This document shows positions 1 to 13,666 of a stretch of DNA of 64,000 bases, piece by piece. The translations under genes and the position numbers were made by a program. A model generated the notes under the pieces. That model did no database searches. It saw nothing but the letters and a program-made list of their open reading frames with translations, and was not told the DNA's origin. Positions within the stretch are counted from its first letter, which is position 1, and each line of letters starts with the position of its first letter. The stretch is from Rhea pennata (taxonomy: Eukaryota; Chordata; Aves; Rheiformes; Rheidae): NCBI RefSeq assembly GCF_028389875.1, contig NC_084663.1, positions 206,553,876 through 206,617,875 on the forward strand, written 5' to 3'.

Positions 1-2160
1 GAAGTGCTGAAAAATCCCATTTTGATTTTTTCAGAAGAATGTTTTGATTTTTCATTTCAAAATGACTTATGGGAATAAAATGAAAACATGAATGTTTTGA
101 TTAGCCCCAAATGATTTTTTGAAATATTTTGTCATAGGAAATTTTGACTTTTTTGTTTCAATATGCTTCTGAATATAAAGAAAAAAGTTCAGAACTTTTG
201 GAATTTGCCGAAGAAATCTGTCCTTGATCGTGTCTGTTAAAGATGCCAGAACAGAATATGGGATAAAGGAGAAAAGTGATTTCAAAAAAAAAGTTTTTAA
301 TATTTGAGAAGGAACATATTTTCCCAAATATTTTTTCTTTCATACTAGAGGAATTTTAATACCTTCACTTTAAGCTTCCAATTTATTCTACTCAAGTGAG
401 AAAAAGAAATATCCCACTTCCTTTCTTAAAATACAAAAATTAGAAAAAGCTTTTTTTCTAATGTAAATGAAGTTTAAAATACAAGGATTAGAGTTAAAAC
501 TGTAATCTTCACAGACCATGATGAAAAACTGCACAAAAATCTCAGCTTTATAAAAAAAAAAAAGAATGAAACAATCAATACTAGTTTTTCCAACTGTCTC
601 TGCAGTGATAAAGAACACACAAAAGCCCACAAGAGCCTGAGCCCAAAAGCAAAGAATTGAAGTTGTGCTTGGTTGCACTATTATTCTATAGATAAAAGGG
701 AAAAAGTCTCTTCAGGTCTTTTAACCTGAAGGATACAGACAAAGAGGAAGATATGAAACTGAAACCCACATAAGAAAGGAAACATCGATTGCTAATTTTA
801 GATTTTATTAATGTGGTTGTTACATATACGCATTGTACCATTGCCTCAAATTACCTATCAAATCCTGACTGTGTTACAGTCTGTACAATCTGAACCTGAG
901 TAAAGACATGATGTACAACAGTATACAAAACTGATTTCTTTGCAGTACAATAGTCAGAATTTAATTCTTATAAAACTCTCTGAGCTTCCTTCATTTATGT
1001 TTTTTTCAGTCAGTCATCTTTTTCAAGTGGAACACTTATTTAAATATCTCCCATAAAAATTCACAGCTAAGTGAGCTGAAGGAAAATAATAAATAGCTAT
1101 CATGTACTCTCTGTATAAACCTTCATTTTTGATAGGACTATTGGGAGGGCTAATCATAATTATATGATTCACATGGCTTAGTGAGTGCAACCTATTCAAA
1201 AAGGCACAACATAAAAAGAAACAGCAGAAAGCAAACCCCTACTTAACATTACAGCTTTTCTTAAAATCACTTATGAATCAAAAATGTTTGTCAGCAGGGT
1301 GTTTTCCTTTCATCTGAGCTGGTTTATATAATTCGAGACAAAAGTATTGTTCTTATTTCCAAGGCTGGTGATTTTCAAGCCTAACTCTGAGAATTCCACA
1401 GGAGAATGGGATCTTTCAAAAAAGATCCCCTTGACAGACTTCTTCGAGGGACTGTGGCTTCCTTTATAGCATCTATATGTAAAACCATAAAAGAGAGGAT
1501 AGAGGGAGAGGACACAGAAGAGAGGACATAGGAAGAATTTAGGTGACTAGAAGCATTGAGTCAACTTGTTGACTGTATAGGAACTAGGAGAAAAGAACTT
1601 GATAGGTGGCTGGAGGAGCAAGACCGTATTGGACTCACCAAGGGAAAACTGCTCTGCTGTCTATAAAAAGATAAATAGGAATGGATGATATGAGTCAAAT
1701 CCTTCATTATGCAGAATTCAGTGGATTAAAGGGACTTTTGGCTTGCTGAGCTTCTGAATTCATACTTGTATGCGTGAGTGAGTTCCAGGGATGGAAAATT
1801 CAGACTATGAGATGGAAATCTGCATAGGGAAGGATACCTTTATATTCACCAAAAAATATATTAAAAGGAGGGGAAAACACTCCAGCTCATGCTAAGATGA
1901 TATTCACACGAAACTTCCTGAAGCAACTCACACTGGATCTGTGCATATGAAAAAATGTAATCTGAGCCAAAACAAATTGAGGAGCAAAACTCCAACCCAG
2001 ATTTGGGGGCCTTCCTTGGCATCACTCATATTTCTTTATGTCCACTACTCACATTAATGCAAGATAACACTGGTCAGCCTGGATATCCTTGGATAACAAA
2101 GTCATCCCTGTATGGCATTGCAAGCAAGCTCGTGTTTTTACATTATGTGCCTGAAGTGAT
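1..2160. other. AT-rich sequence without a recognisable gene
   Basis: AT-rich sequence. The first 350 bases are rich in TTTTGA/AAATG words that look like decayed repeat, but I cannot name a family. Open frames here are short and show no recognisable domain. A 12-A run sits near 552-563. I see no exon, RNA gene or identifiable transposon. Confidence 0.6.
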
Positions 2161-2164
2161 ATTC

Positions 2165-2215
2165 TTTTTTTTTTTTTTTTAATCCTTCTCTTTTTTTTTT
2201 TTTTTTTTTTTTTTT
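2165..2215 (+). repeat. Two long T tracts in tandem
   Basis: A run of 16 T and a run of 25 T are separated by ten mostly pyrimidine bases. No retrotransposon body with a matching poly(A) end is recognisable on either side, so I call it simple repeat and not the tail of a named element. Confidence 0.9.
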
Positions 2216-2965
2216 CTGCAAGAGCTTCTTATGACTATTCATTCTGTCACTTGGAGTTCATCTCCAACTGGCTCTTGAAAACATCATGAAATTGTGCTAT
2301 AAAAAGCCCTGATTAGTAATACCTAGTCCTGTTTCAATTTTGGCATTAATCTTCCCTAATTCTTATCTTAAACAGCTGACTCTTTTTTTTTTGACCATGG
2401 TACATTGGAAGGAATTGAAATCCTCTTGTTTTACCTGTCCAGGATCTAATATAGCAGAGGAGTATATGACACAATACAGAGCATTTACAATTGATTAAAC
2501 ACTGGAGCAAATTCCACCTCAACTCCATGTCCAGAAATTCCATTACAATTAGGTATTGGACCGAATCTCTGAAGCTGTATGTTTTAGAGGCTTTATGATT
2601 GAAATGTGTATAATTCAGGTTAGAGGTCAGATAAAATTCAGAGATGGTGAATTTCAGTCATTATTTTGAGGTTAAAAATTGGGTCAGCAAGCTGTAAGAC
2701 TTGGACACAATAAGTCCTTCACTCATTCTATAACTGAACAAATGCAAACATAAAAAGATTAACTTGGATATACAGAAACAGGAAAATAATTCATTTTTAT
2801 AGGATTTTTTCCCTGTTTTCCTATGGAGTTCGAGTTTTTTTTTTACCTGAAGTTTCAAAATTTGCAGCTGATGTATCAGTTCAAGACTTTGGGTTTTTTT
2901 TTTTTGACTGATTCAAACATTTCAAAAGATAAAAAGGTACAAAATTAAAGGGATGACAAAGGTTA
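2216..2965. other. AT-rich spacer, nothing identified
   Basis: Only short open frames (up to 65 codons) with no domain. T runs of nine to ten bases occur near 2386 and 2894. No element recognised. Confidence 0.55.
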
Positions 2966-3640
2966 AAATGTAATAGTAATTCCATAGCGATGACATGCAC
3001 CACACTGGCAAGTATGGGTCCAGATGGAGCAGCCCAGAGAAGAGGGGTTTGCTCTAGGGCGCTCCTCAAGAGCAAACAACCCCAGGTGCATCATGGCATC
3101 ATGGCTAGTGGCTGGTACCACCACAGTTGCTGCAGTCTGGGGGCACATCTCTAAGGACTCCATAATTGCCAAGCCAGGCAAATGAGAAGTGACACCACAG
3201 ACTCACACCGTAGACATCTCAGCTGTGGTGCCATTCCCCACAGAGTGACCTGCTAATGGGTGTGTTGCTGTTGGGGCTGAGAACAAGGTGACCTCTTGAT
3301 GTGCACACCGTTACGAACTGGAGCTATGGCAGCCTTGCTGTGGCTGTGGGCTGGCATTTTCCTGACTGGGTATAAAACTCCCATTACAGTGAGGGGGACC
3401 TCTTTATCAGTGGGGAAGGGAAGAGGGGGAAAAATATGGGAAGATAGTGAGGAGAGCACATTGTAGGGGGGAGGAAGGGGGAAGTGCACCACCACGATAT
3501 GGGAGTGCCTCAAGTGGCCTCCAGTCGCCCCTTGTAGATGACACGTCTCCCATAGCGTAGACGCAGGAGTTGCATTTAGCTTATCTTTCAACAGCGTTGT
3601 AGCTCTGCAGAAATGAAACATACCGGAATGAAAGAAATGA
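2966..3640 (-). other. GC-richer patch with an uninterpreted 132-codon frame
   Basis: This patch is visibly richer in G and C, and in CpG-containing words, than the AT-rich DNA on both sides. On the minus strand a frame of 132 codons is open from 3651 to 3253. Its protein is Pro/Ser/His-rich, ends in a Gln-rich stretch and has no motif I recognise. The segment could be an old LTR, an isolated exon with its promoter, or a non-coding first exon. I cannot choose between these, and I do not claim that the frame is translated. Confidence 0.3.
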
Positions 3641-3651
3641 AAAAGAAACAA

Positions 3652-6600
3652 AATTCATACTTAAAAATACCCGGTGTAGTTTCTTGCTATATTGCCTTAA
3701 ATGGTGTCTTTACTAATTCACAGTAAATTTACAGTCACTCAGAAACATTCTTGCAACACAAAGTAAGTGCAGCAGTGATATCTGGTATAGAATACATGAC
3801 TCACTTTGTAACTGTCAAAGAAGATTTCTTCCAGACTTTCTGCAAAGCATCAAGTACCTCAGACAATTTGGTGCCATGGGCAGTGACAACTCTACCTCTC
3901 GATTTGTTAAGATAAAGTGACAGTGTCATACTGTCCACCACTGTAACATACTGGGCATGTTAAATGTTGCAAACTTTTTCCAGCAAAACACACAAAAAGA
4001 AATATAAAAAGCAAATGAGTGAATCCTTTATAACTGTCTATCTACCATTTTCAATACTTTTAGGATACACATTTGAAAAGATATGTATTAAAGAAAGTTT
4101 TAGATTACCCATGTTTTTGTTTGAAAGTTGTCTTCTTTTGTGCTGATAAATATCCTTCACATTTTTTAAAATGCTGTCATAGTCTAAGTTATAACACATT
4201 GATTTTAATCTATGTAGTGTTTAATGTTTGTATCTATATCTACCATATAGATATAATGTTTCTAAAAGACTTTGAAGATAAGAGAATGACAATGGACTAC
4301 AACAGAACTGGAGCATGTTATACATGTTTGATATCTTAGAGAATTTTCCATTCTATCTGTGTTTGAGCAAAATAGAACAAAGAAAATATCTCATGAGTAA
4401 TAAAAGTTTTAATGGCTTGTCACTAGTCATACAGGAATCATATCTGTGAATCATCAGTTGGCATTATTTTTCTGCACTGAAATTCTGCTAGTTATGGATA
4501 GAAATGAGTAATGAGACTATCTAATGAAAGACAAAAGAGAATCAGTTAAAGGACTCTAAATATCTTCCCATATTTAAAATGAACTTTCAATCCAGCTATG
4601 GTAGCAAAGTCTTAGGCCCTATTCTTAGATTCCAGAAAGCCTTATAGGCCATTGAAAGACTAATATAATTCTCAACAGCAGGATCAGAACCCATCTAACC
4701 CTATTCTTACCCTCCTCTTTCATTGCCTGTAAAGAAGGAAGATGGAGATCAAGTCTAACTGCAAGATTCTCTCCTTAGTTAGATTTCACAAATAGCAAGA
4801 CTGACACTTTGGTGATTTTGGGTAAGGATGAGGAAGGTAGGGATGCGCAATAAGGAGGCAAGAGAATGTAAAGGATCTGAATGTAGCAGGTGGCCCTGCT
4901 TTATACAAAGATAGATGCTATGTCTGAATGCAATGGCAAATTAATCAAAAATCTGAATTAAATACCTAAATAGTGATCTATCATTGTCGTACATGCTACA
5001 TCTGGAACAGGATCCTATAGACACTTTTCTAATCAATATCACTTAAGTCAAGAATGAAATGCAGCTGTCCCTGTATAGAACGTAGTAAAATGTTTTTCTC
5101 AACAACAATACATACCATTACTTTATGCAGTGCTTTCAACACTTCCCAAGAAATGCATTTATTGTAATACAGTTGAAAGTTTTCTGAGCCCAGCGAAACT
5201 TGAATTAAACTTGAGTTCTAGAAACTGTAAAGTATTTTTTAAGTACTTGGTTTTGATCAGAGTTCACAGTGAATATGGAGTGTAAGGGGGTGAAAAATGA
5301 AAATCCTTGTAACCTTGAAAAGCTAGAATTTAATTATTACAACTATTTTTTAAAAGTATCTTTGGAATTTGTTGAATTAACAAAAGAGATATAGCTGAAG
5401 ATACAGTAAAAATAGCAAGTACATAGCAGAGATATTTTAATAAAAGTCTTGTAAAAAGCAGCTTATAAATGATCAAGTGCTACATTTTAGGCATATATCT
5501 TAATATATTAGGTGAATTTGGTGCTCACAGCACGGCAGTGATTGACACACCAGAAATCAGGCCAGTCTGTGGCATTGTAAAGTCCTCCATATTCTATCTC
5601 TAACACTGATAAACCAAGGAGTTTTATGTGTGAGATGGATACTTCTGATTTTCAGCCATAGACTCCAAGCTGATACACCCTGATATCATGATAACATGCT
5701 TACGATTAAGTGCACTTCCTGGGTGAAAGGTTATGAATATCACGCTGTTGCACAAGGGAAGATGAGACAAGTCCACATGCATGAAGACTGATTTGTGCAC
5801 TTTGTGCACAACACATTGTGCACACACATTACTGGACAGTATTTATCAAGTATATAAACGAATAGCATATGCTGTAATGTTTTGCTTATTTTTCTCTTGT
5901 ATAAACCAAAATCTGAAAAATAAGAAGTGAAGGAAAGAGAGGTGGTTTTTATATCAATAGCAGTCATTTCCCATCAGATCTTCTCATAACACCAATATCA
6001 AAGCTTGGCAGATGCAAGGGTTTGGCATGTGGAAGGCTGTGAGACCAACAGCACCTGAACTGTACTATGGAAACACAAGGGAAAACTACCATGGAGACTC
6101 TGGAAAACCAGTCCTACAGCAATTTAGGTGAAATGGTAGAGAGCTGCAAATTGCAGACTATGCTAAGGCACAGAGGTACTCAGGCACTGTGCAATACTGC
6201 TGACCAAAGAACTCTGTTTTGTCTGCAGTTTATATGATTCAAATAAACAGCAAAAGAAACTCCTCTAGGCCTTGATGCAGTAAAGTGCTTATACCTGAAT
6301 TCTGATGTCAGTAACAGAGAGCTCTCAGCCGCTGCTTATTATCCTGCAGGTGGAGGGGACAGCCCCCAGAGCTCAGCTCTGCGAGATGATTGTGTTGGCA
6401 CTCTTAGTCCCTCCAACCTCAGTGTAAACAGAGAATAGGCCAGCAAACTACTTATGCCTGAGGGCAATAATTAGAAGCTCGGGGCAGTGGTTTCTTACTC
6501 TGCACCATCACAGTCCTCATGAGCTGAACTGTCCTTTGCAGTTTGACAGATTTATCACAAGAGAAGGGCTAGCAGGAAGAACTTGTGGATATTTTCAAAC

Positions 6601-9600
6601 TGCATACTGTAGACATCTAACTGTCTAATGGATCAGTCCCTCCTGGGACTTAGATGGAGATTTGGCCCTACTGTACTAAGCTATCTCTGTATCATGATGC
6701 ATTCTAAAAAGGAACCAGAGTACTGAATTTTGAAAACAATGTTTCTGAAATATTTTGAAACCCTATATTTAGACCTCTCAGGAACTCATTAGCCCACAAT
6801 GATGGCATCAGATGATATTAGCTGCTTTTAAAGGTTAAGGTTGCTGTAGGCTTGGTCGTCAGCTTTTTCTGAAAAAGCTCAGAGACAGAAAGAATTTAGA
6901 TAGTCTGAAATTGCCTAATTCCATTTCGACAGTAAAGATCTTAAGAAATACATTAGTAAACTTGTTGGACAGTTTAAAGTTGGGAATGTCACCCATGGAA
7001 TTTGTTTTTTGTGACCTGGATTCTGAGAAGGTGCATCAGTTGAATCTGCTTCTTCCTAAAGACAGACTGTTTTTTCTGCAATCCTTTGTCTTGATTTTTA
7101 TGTAACATCTAAAGAGAACATAGAATGCCACTTAGAATGTATTATCTTCCTGGAAGGTGCTTTTGCTGAGAAGGGACAATGGGGAGACTTGTCCTCTTAG
7201 GAGTGTGTGACTTTTCGTTAAGTCAGCATTCATCTCTGTGGGAAATCCATTTTTTTCCTATTACTTCCAGACTGTCAAATAGGAGGGTATGGTGACAATT
7301 TGGCACTGTTTTATGGGTCTAGCTGCAGGCAAACTGCAAACACCTATTATCTTGGAAGGAAAACAGCTCTCTTGTACATCCATTAGGTATGTCAACAGCC
7401 TTCATTATAAGATTCCAATGGAGACCATAGGAACTTGTCTAGCTCACTGCCATCTATAAAGAAAGGTTGGATACTTTAAACATAGCATTAGAACTTGATC
7501 TGGGGGAAAGACACACTTTTAGTAAGCACCATTATATTGATCTTACCAAGTAATCTCTCTGCATCTTAGAAACTGGCTCAGTTCTGATACATAAAGAAAT
7601 GAAGGTAGCACAGCAGGACCCAGACAGCATTTTTAGTGCCTCAGAAATAACATTTCTTGCAGTACAAACTGTTTGCAAAATCCAGTTATTGAGATGTTCT
7701 CTGTGTGTTTGTTCAAACAAGTTAATTCCCAAGGAAGCAGAAGAGGGAAAATAGATTTTCTTGGTTTTATTTCTATCCTGAAACAGCACATAAAAAGACA
7801 GGAAGAATCTCAGAAAAGGTGTAATCCTAGCATTTTAAACCCATACAATAAGTTTGAGTCATTCATTGCATTTACTTTTGATAATATCTAAATATCTCAT
7901 TTTAGTTGAGCCTTTTGAAAAAAATATTTTTACTCTACAGTAACTATAGTAATATCTAAAAAAATTATTCTATAGTTATTCTACATATTTGAGACAAAAA
8001 GTCATTTAGAACAGACAAATAAAAATATTTCATGTGAAATTGTCCAAAAAGGAATTTTTGATAAAACAGGATAGATTTTATCAAGAAGAGGAATTCATTA
8101 ACAAACACCATTTCATTTGAAGTTTTTCAGTTATGACAAAGTAAAATCTCTTAATGGGACAGCTCTATATCATCTCTGCTTATGATTGTCAAGTTAGGAA
8201 TTGAAATGTGTGTTGAAACTTTCAAGAATCTAATAATTTCCTTTAACTTCCTGATAAAGATATAGCTTTTCAAGAAAATTCCCTTTGTATCTTGTTGTGA
8301 AGTAGGGATCCATTTAATACATGCAAATTAACTGCAAATTAGGGGAAACTGAACATTTAAGAATTATTTCACTTTGTTGGGCTGGCAACAGTCTCTTGGG
8401 CATAATGCAACATGGTGACAGGTACAGTCAGGTGAAATATGTGGATTTTTCTATATATTCCTTTGCTTAGACTACTCTTAGGTATGTGCCAGCTTCTAGC
8501 ACTGTAACTTATACTGTCCTTAGATAAGTGAAATTTTTGGCCCCAGAACTCAAACAGCAAAAGGATTGCTTGCAAATTAGTAGATTCAGCTACTATAGAG
8601 TTCTGGATGTACTTAGGAAGCAAATGCAGTCAAGATTGAGCATAATCCAGACAATTCTGGGGCTAAATTGATGATAATCACTGGCTTTTACCGAGTATAT
8701 AATGGCTGCTATATTCACCTCCACATTGCACTACACTTTTGTAAGAGTGTGTCATTTTGTAAAGTGTTTTGGAATAAACTGAACATAACCAGTATTATGT
8801 GAAATAATACCCTCTTCCTTGCAGCTGTATCTAACCACAAAACCTCATCTACTATCCCATCTATTATCCCATTTAAGCCATGAAAACTAAAGATAAGAAA
8901 GCCCTTACCTCATCCCATCATGCTGAGGAAGTTAGAATTGGGGGTTGAGATCTCATCTGAACACTTCCTACATGGAATTGCATGAAACTTGATGTGTCCT
9001 GCTCAGAAATAGAAAGTACAGGAACAAACCTGGAAGGACTTAAGCCTGTGATGCTAATAAATGTACAGACATGATTCTCAACAGGATCTTCCAAGTGTTT
9101 TTGCTCCTAGCAATAATATGGATAGAAATCATAAATGAGCTGATATGCAGTGCTGCAATGACAAAAATGAAAGCTGCAGCCAAAGGACCGTGAAAAGAGT
9201 GTCTGGGCAAATATCTGTCTAAGCCTTTATCCAAACATTTTCAGCTGAGAACAGTAATCTCTGGAAGTACATGGAGGGCCCCTGTATGATCTGATAGGGT
9301 CACTGTGTACAACCCCTGTTTTTTGATTGCTTCATGGGACACTGGAAGGTGGCCAGGACTCATCACCCACAAACAAGACCAGAGAATAGATCTTGGTACT
9401 TCACGCATGATAAAGACTTAGCACTATGTATATGCTCGAGGAAGGGGAACCTCCACTAAGATATAACAGAGTCATAAACTCAGCTTAAGTTTCTAAAGTG
9501 TTCACAGAACATCACACACAAACCTTTTGCTTGAAGAAGAGCTGGATCTGGAGAATCAAAAACAACCTTCTGAAAATGGAGACCATTCTAAGCAGAAAGG

Positions 9601-11090
9601 AGTATCAGCTCAAACCTGTTGCCAGTTTTTCACCAACACAAACAACAGCAACTGTTTTTCTTTCACAGGAAATAATGTAGTGATCAACAGATGCAGTCAA
9701 AAATAACTCTAGAAGGACAGAGAATTCCACATCTCTCTAGCAAATATTTCTCACAATTCAATAAAATTATACTTATTAATGAATACTTCTACAATTGCTT
9801 AAATAGTTCAGTCCTGTTGCTCTTTCAGCTACTTCAAAGAAACCTTAGAGAAAAGTTATATACCAGAGGGAATGGATAGTTTTTATTCATATCTTGTTGA
9901 ATTTCTTCACTGTCACGGTAGCTAAAAAAAGGAATACGCATCAATCAAAGAATAGAGAGGTTAAATAATTAAACCTCTTTCAAAGGAAAAATTACTCATC
10001 AGCAAGTTTACTATTTCACATTAAAAAATACCATATTTGAAGTCACACTGAAATGTGACTGTATTCCAGTAATTGATCATACTGACAAATTTCACCAGAA
10101 AATAGGCAACAGTTCATAGTCCTCATAAAGAATGGCAAACTGTTGGTAAGTTCTTCATATGAATAAGCTGAGACGCATGTGATGCTTCCTTGAAATCCAT
10201 GGAGGCTGGTCTCTGTAGCTACAAAATGTTCTCATACCTAAAGGAATGAAAGATGATTCTGTTTTTAACGTAAAGATTTTTCAAAGCTGATCTCAGGATG
10301 TACAGCACTTTGCTCTGTATTATACCAGTTATTAAGACTTATTTGGTACTATGGAATTCTTGGCTAATTTGTCCTGCAGTTATGACCTCTTTTTGACATG
10401 TTCTGTTTGACTCACAAATGTCCAAAAACCCTCTTAAGATAAAATGCATTAGTTCAAACATCTGTTCTGGGTACCTGTTGGAAGGAATCCTTCGATTCAT
10501 TGTGTAGTAGTACTTCAGGTGTCCACTTGATCCTGACTGGGGATCATTTACAAAGGAATAGTCAGAGGGATGAGCATTTAGAAAAAAAGTATTCATTAAC
10601 ATACAGTAACCACTGCCTGGAGACATGTTGTCTGGGCATAGTTTTGCTGCCCACCTTCCTGTTCACCTCCTCCACATTCTTTGGAAAACTACTGAGTCTG
10701 TGAAAGCTCTTGAACTTGTAGACTGACTGGATCGGGAAGGTGTCTGGACCACATATTAAAAATACTCTTTTCTAAAGCACAGAGAACGCATGCATGACCT
10801 ATAATGCAACAAACGCACCAATGACAGAGATTTTTCGAACTCCTCACAAGGCTAGAATACTCCAGTCACTGTAAGATGAGTAACTTTGCTTTAAGGGTTC
10901 GTATGTGACCTCCTTCACATAATTCATTCATCAATATTTAAGGTCATAATTTTCATGCAAAAATAAAAATAAAAAAGGAGCCATATGTTATCCCATTGGG
11001 ATTAGAGCAAGTTTCCCCAGATTATGATCAAATATCTCCTGACAGAAACAATATCCCATTCTAAGAGTAACTGGCAAGCGTAGGGCCAGT
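3652..11090. other. Gene-poor AT-rich stretch
   Basis: About 7.4 kb without a domain-bearing open frame or identifiable mobile element. Open frames are all below 100 codons and show no protein-like composition. A small inverted repeat (9-bp arms, TATCTATAT at 4231) is the only structure noted. No splice-supported exon could be built. Confidence 0.55.
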
Positions 11091-11092
11091 GT

Positions 11093-11126
11093 ATTAGCAC
11101 ACACTGTCTCCACGGTGTGTGCTAAT
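11093..11126. repeat. Perfect 12-bp inverted repeat (hairpin)
   Basis: The arm ATTAGCACACAC at 11093-11104 is matched exactly by its reverse complement at 11115-11126 around a 10-base loop. It lies outside any recognised gene. Confidence 0.85.
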
Positions 11127-12743
11127 GTGCCAGTTAAACAAACTTTCCCAGACACTCTGTGATCATCATCCCTTCTATGGATGCCTAGGAAAGGAGTGTT
11201 GAAGTGACTTTCTAGCCCTAAGCACGGTATCCACATAAATAATAAACCCTTATCTGGGCATTTAAGCATAGATGATTGCTATGAATGAATAATTACATGT
11301 TAGGAATTATATCCAGGGGCTCTGAAATTACTCTAGTTCTGAGCAAACCATTTCCTGTGTTTTTACTGGTTCTCTACTGATGTGCAATCCTGAAATATAA
11401 GATGAACACCCTTTGAGGTTCAGCTATTGTTAAAAACACTAAGATTTCAGAGAAGAGTGACCTTTTATTGTTCGCCCCTCTGCATCATTTTCTTATCAAA
11501 CACACTTTTGTAACTGTGAGCAAAGTATGAATGCTTTTAAAGAAATCTTGGAATCTTAGTCCTCAAGTATTGCTCAGTGATCAAAGACTGCTCCAAAATC
11601 AAATACTAGTTTCATTGGGATAATTATATTTTAATTATATTGTTTACCTCATCACATTTTACTATTTTAAATGGTATCATCTGCACTGTCAGTGGAATTT
11701 TTTGATGATTTGGTCCTGCTACCAAGAAAAGAGTTGGATGAATAATGATTTTTTTTTTTGTTCATTGACAAAAAAAATTTGGATGAAAACAAATTCCAAT
11801 AATTTCAATTATGTTAAAAAAATAAAAGTCTTTTTTAAATCTTTTTGAATTCTTTTTGTTTTTTCTTTTTCAAATATATCAACATGACAGTGAATTTCTC
11901 AAACTAAATCGACAGGGAAAATGTTATCCACAAGTTCTTTCCAGCTGTACTTTTTATTAAAGTAGGGTGGTACTGGAATTTGGGTAGTACTGGAGGGGTA
12001 CACTTTTTTAAAATGTTCAGATTAAAAATACATAAGACAAACTAGAAAAAAATATTCAGTAAAAGCCCAGAATCAAGACGTTTTGTAGTTGTGTTCAGTG
12101 CAAATGGCTTTTAATCATTTATAGTTTGATCAAGGTTTTTCAGCATCTGGATTGTAGGTTCATGAACGTCACCTGGGAGTTTCTATTACTCACTGAAATG
12201 TTATTACAAGCTATAGCAAAAACAGTCAAGCTCTTTCCTTCCTATTACCTTGAAGGTATTTTTTCAAAACACATTCAAATAAATTATGTGGCTTTGTAAT
12301 TATTAGCATTGGTATTGTCTCACTTCTATAATAAATGAAAAAAATTCAAAATATTTTTGAATTAGCAATTGAAAAAACTTTAAAAATATTGCTTTAAGTG
12401 CCCAAACAGATAACAATACTTCAGGCAGTTTTCCACCAGCTTAAATTGCATTTATGTCTCTGAGCCTAATATTTCCAACTGGCTGGCTGCCTCTGAAAGC
12501 CTGCAGCCAGCAAGAGGTACCAATGCTTAGGTGGAATTTAGGTTTAATCAAGGCCTTTGGGGGCGAAGTACTGGTCATAAATTAGAGTAAAAGCATCCTT
12601 CATTTGCTTTGTTCTTTTTCTTTTTTGTTGTAACACCTCAGGACTGTTCTATTCTCCCAGCCATGCCCATGGTGCTGAACCAAGGTTTTCAGTGCTAAAT
12701 GCATTTCCTCACAGAACAGGTAGAATTCTCCTTTGTAAAAGTC
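11127..12743. other. AT-rich spacer with one short hairpin
   Basis: No gene identified. A 9-bp inverted repeat (GCTGGCTGC at 12482-12490 against 12503-12511) has a 12-base loop. The 11.7-11.9 kb part is rich in A and T runs. Confidence 0.5.
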
Positions 12744-12782
12744 TTTTTTTCTTTCTTTCCTTTTTTTTTTTTTTTTTTTTTT
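12744..12782 (+). repeat. Pyrimidine tract ending in 22 T
   Basis: A CTTT-type stretch leads into an uninterrupted 22-T run at 12761-12782. No retroelement body adjoins it. Confidence 0.85.
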
Positions 12783-13390
12783 ATGTTACCCATTTGGTTT
12801 TCAGAATATCTCTATTCCAGGAAAGGTGAACATTTGAGTTCCAAAACTTTTCTATGATTTGTGAAATGAGCAATCCTCACATTTTGCCCAAGGGCATCTT
12901 CATATACTGCAAGTTTTGCAAATGCCTGAGTGATCTGCAGGTGGTGGAAATTAAGAATCTTTTATATCGACTCTTGTAGACTGAATAATCTCATCCTACT
13001 GGCCCATGAGTGGGTGTAATGGAGTCAGACCTGGTATTACTTGAGTGCTCAGAAGCTCTGCCATCTTGTGCTTTACCTTTCCCTATCGTATGCTTTCCTG
13101 TTACTTGTTTTCCTTGCTACCTATATCTCAACTAATTTTAGGATTCCCATCAAGACTGTGATCATTCATTGCTTATTGTAGCTAGTGTTAGTGGTTGTGT
13201 TTCTGAAAGCCTGGGAATCTTAGCTGATGGCAATTCTGAAAATATGCATACATACATTGCATATTTGTGTGTCTCGGTGTGTCTAGACACATTATGAGTA
13301 TCAAGATAACATGTAAGTCATATATTTAGACTTACACCTCTTTAGCAGTTCCTCAGACTTTGGCAATCATGTGCTGGTTTCCTATTTCCC
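12783..13390. other. Spacer, nothing identified
   Basis: AT-rich sequence between two T tracts, with no open frame of note. Confidence 0.5.
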
Positions 13391-13414
13391 TTTTTTTTTT
13401 TTTTTTTTTTTTTT
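13391..13414 (+). repeat. 24-T tract
   Basis: An uninterrupted run of 24 T preceded by TTTCCC. Same strand sense as the neighbouring tracts. Confidence 0.9.
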
Positions 13415-13614
13415 ATTCTTCAATTTCCTTTGTCTCATTTGGGAAAATTTAATAACATCTACAAGGTTATTTTTATAATCAGGAGAATAAATATCCCCAC
13501 CCTTCTCCCCATCTAGAAAATACACTATAAGGTCCAGAATAAATATTTAGTTGTCATTTAGAAATATTATTTTTAGAATTCAAGCTTTATCAAGGTGTTA
13601 TCTACAAGAAATAC

Positions 13615-13666
13615 CTTTTCTTTTTTCTTTTTCTTTTTCTTTTTTTTTTTTTTTTTTTTTTTTTTT
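13615..13666 (+). repeat. TTTTTC microsatellite and 27-T tract
   Basis: Several TTTTTC-type units run directly into 27 consecutive T at 13640-13666. An open frame crossing it encodes a homopolymeric Ser/Phe stretch and is not a gene. Confidence 0.9.

Noticed and set aside
552..563. 12-A run as a retroposon tail
   Set aside because: Too short, and no element body precedes it on the plus strand.
10339..10626. 95-codon minus-strand frame
   Set aside because: Starts and stops without recognisable motif. Could be a decayed retroelement, but nothing supports it.
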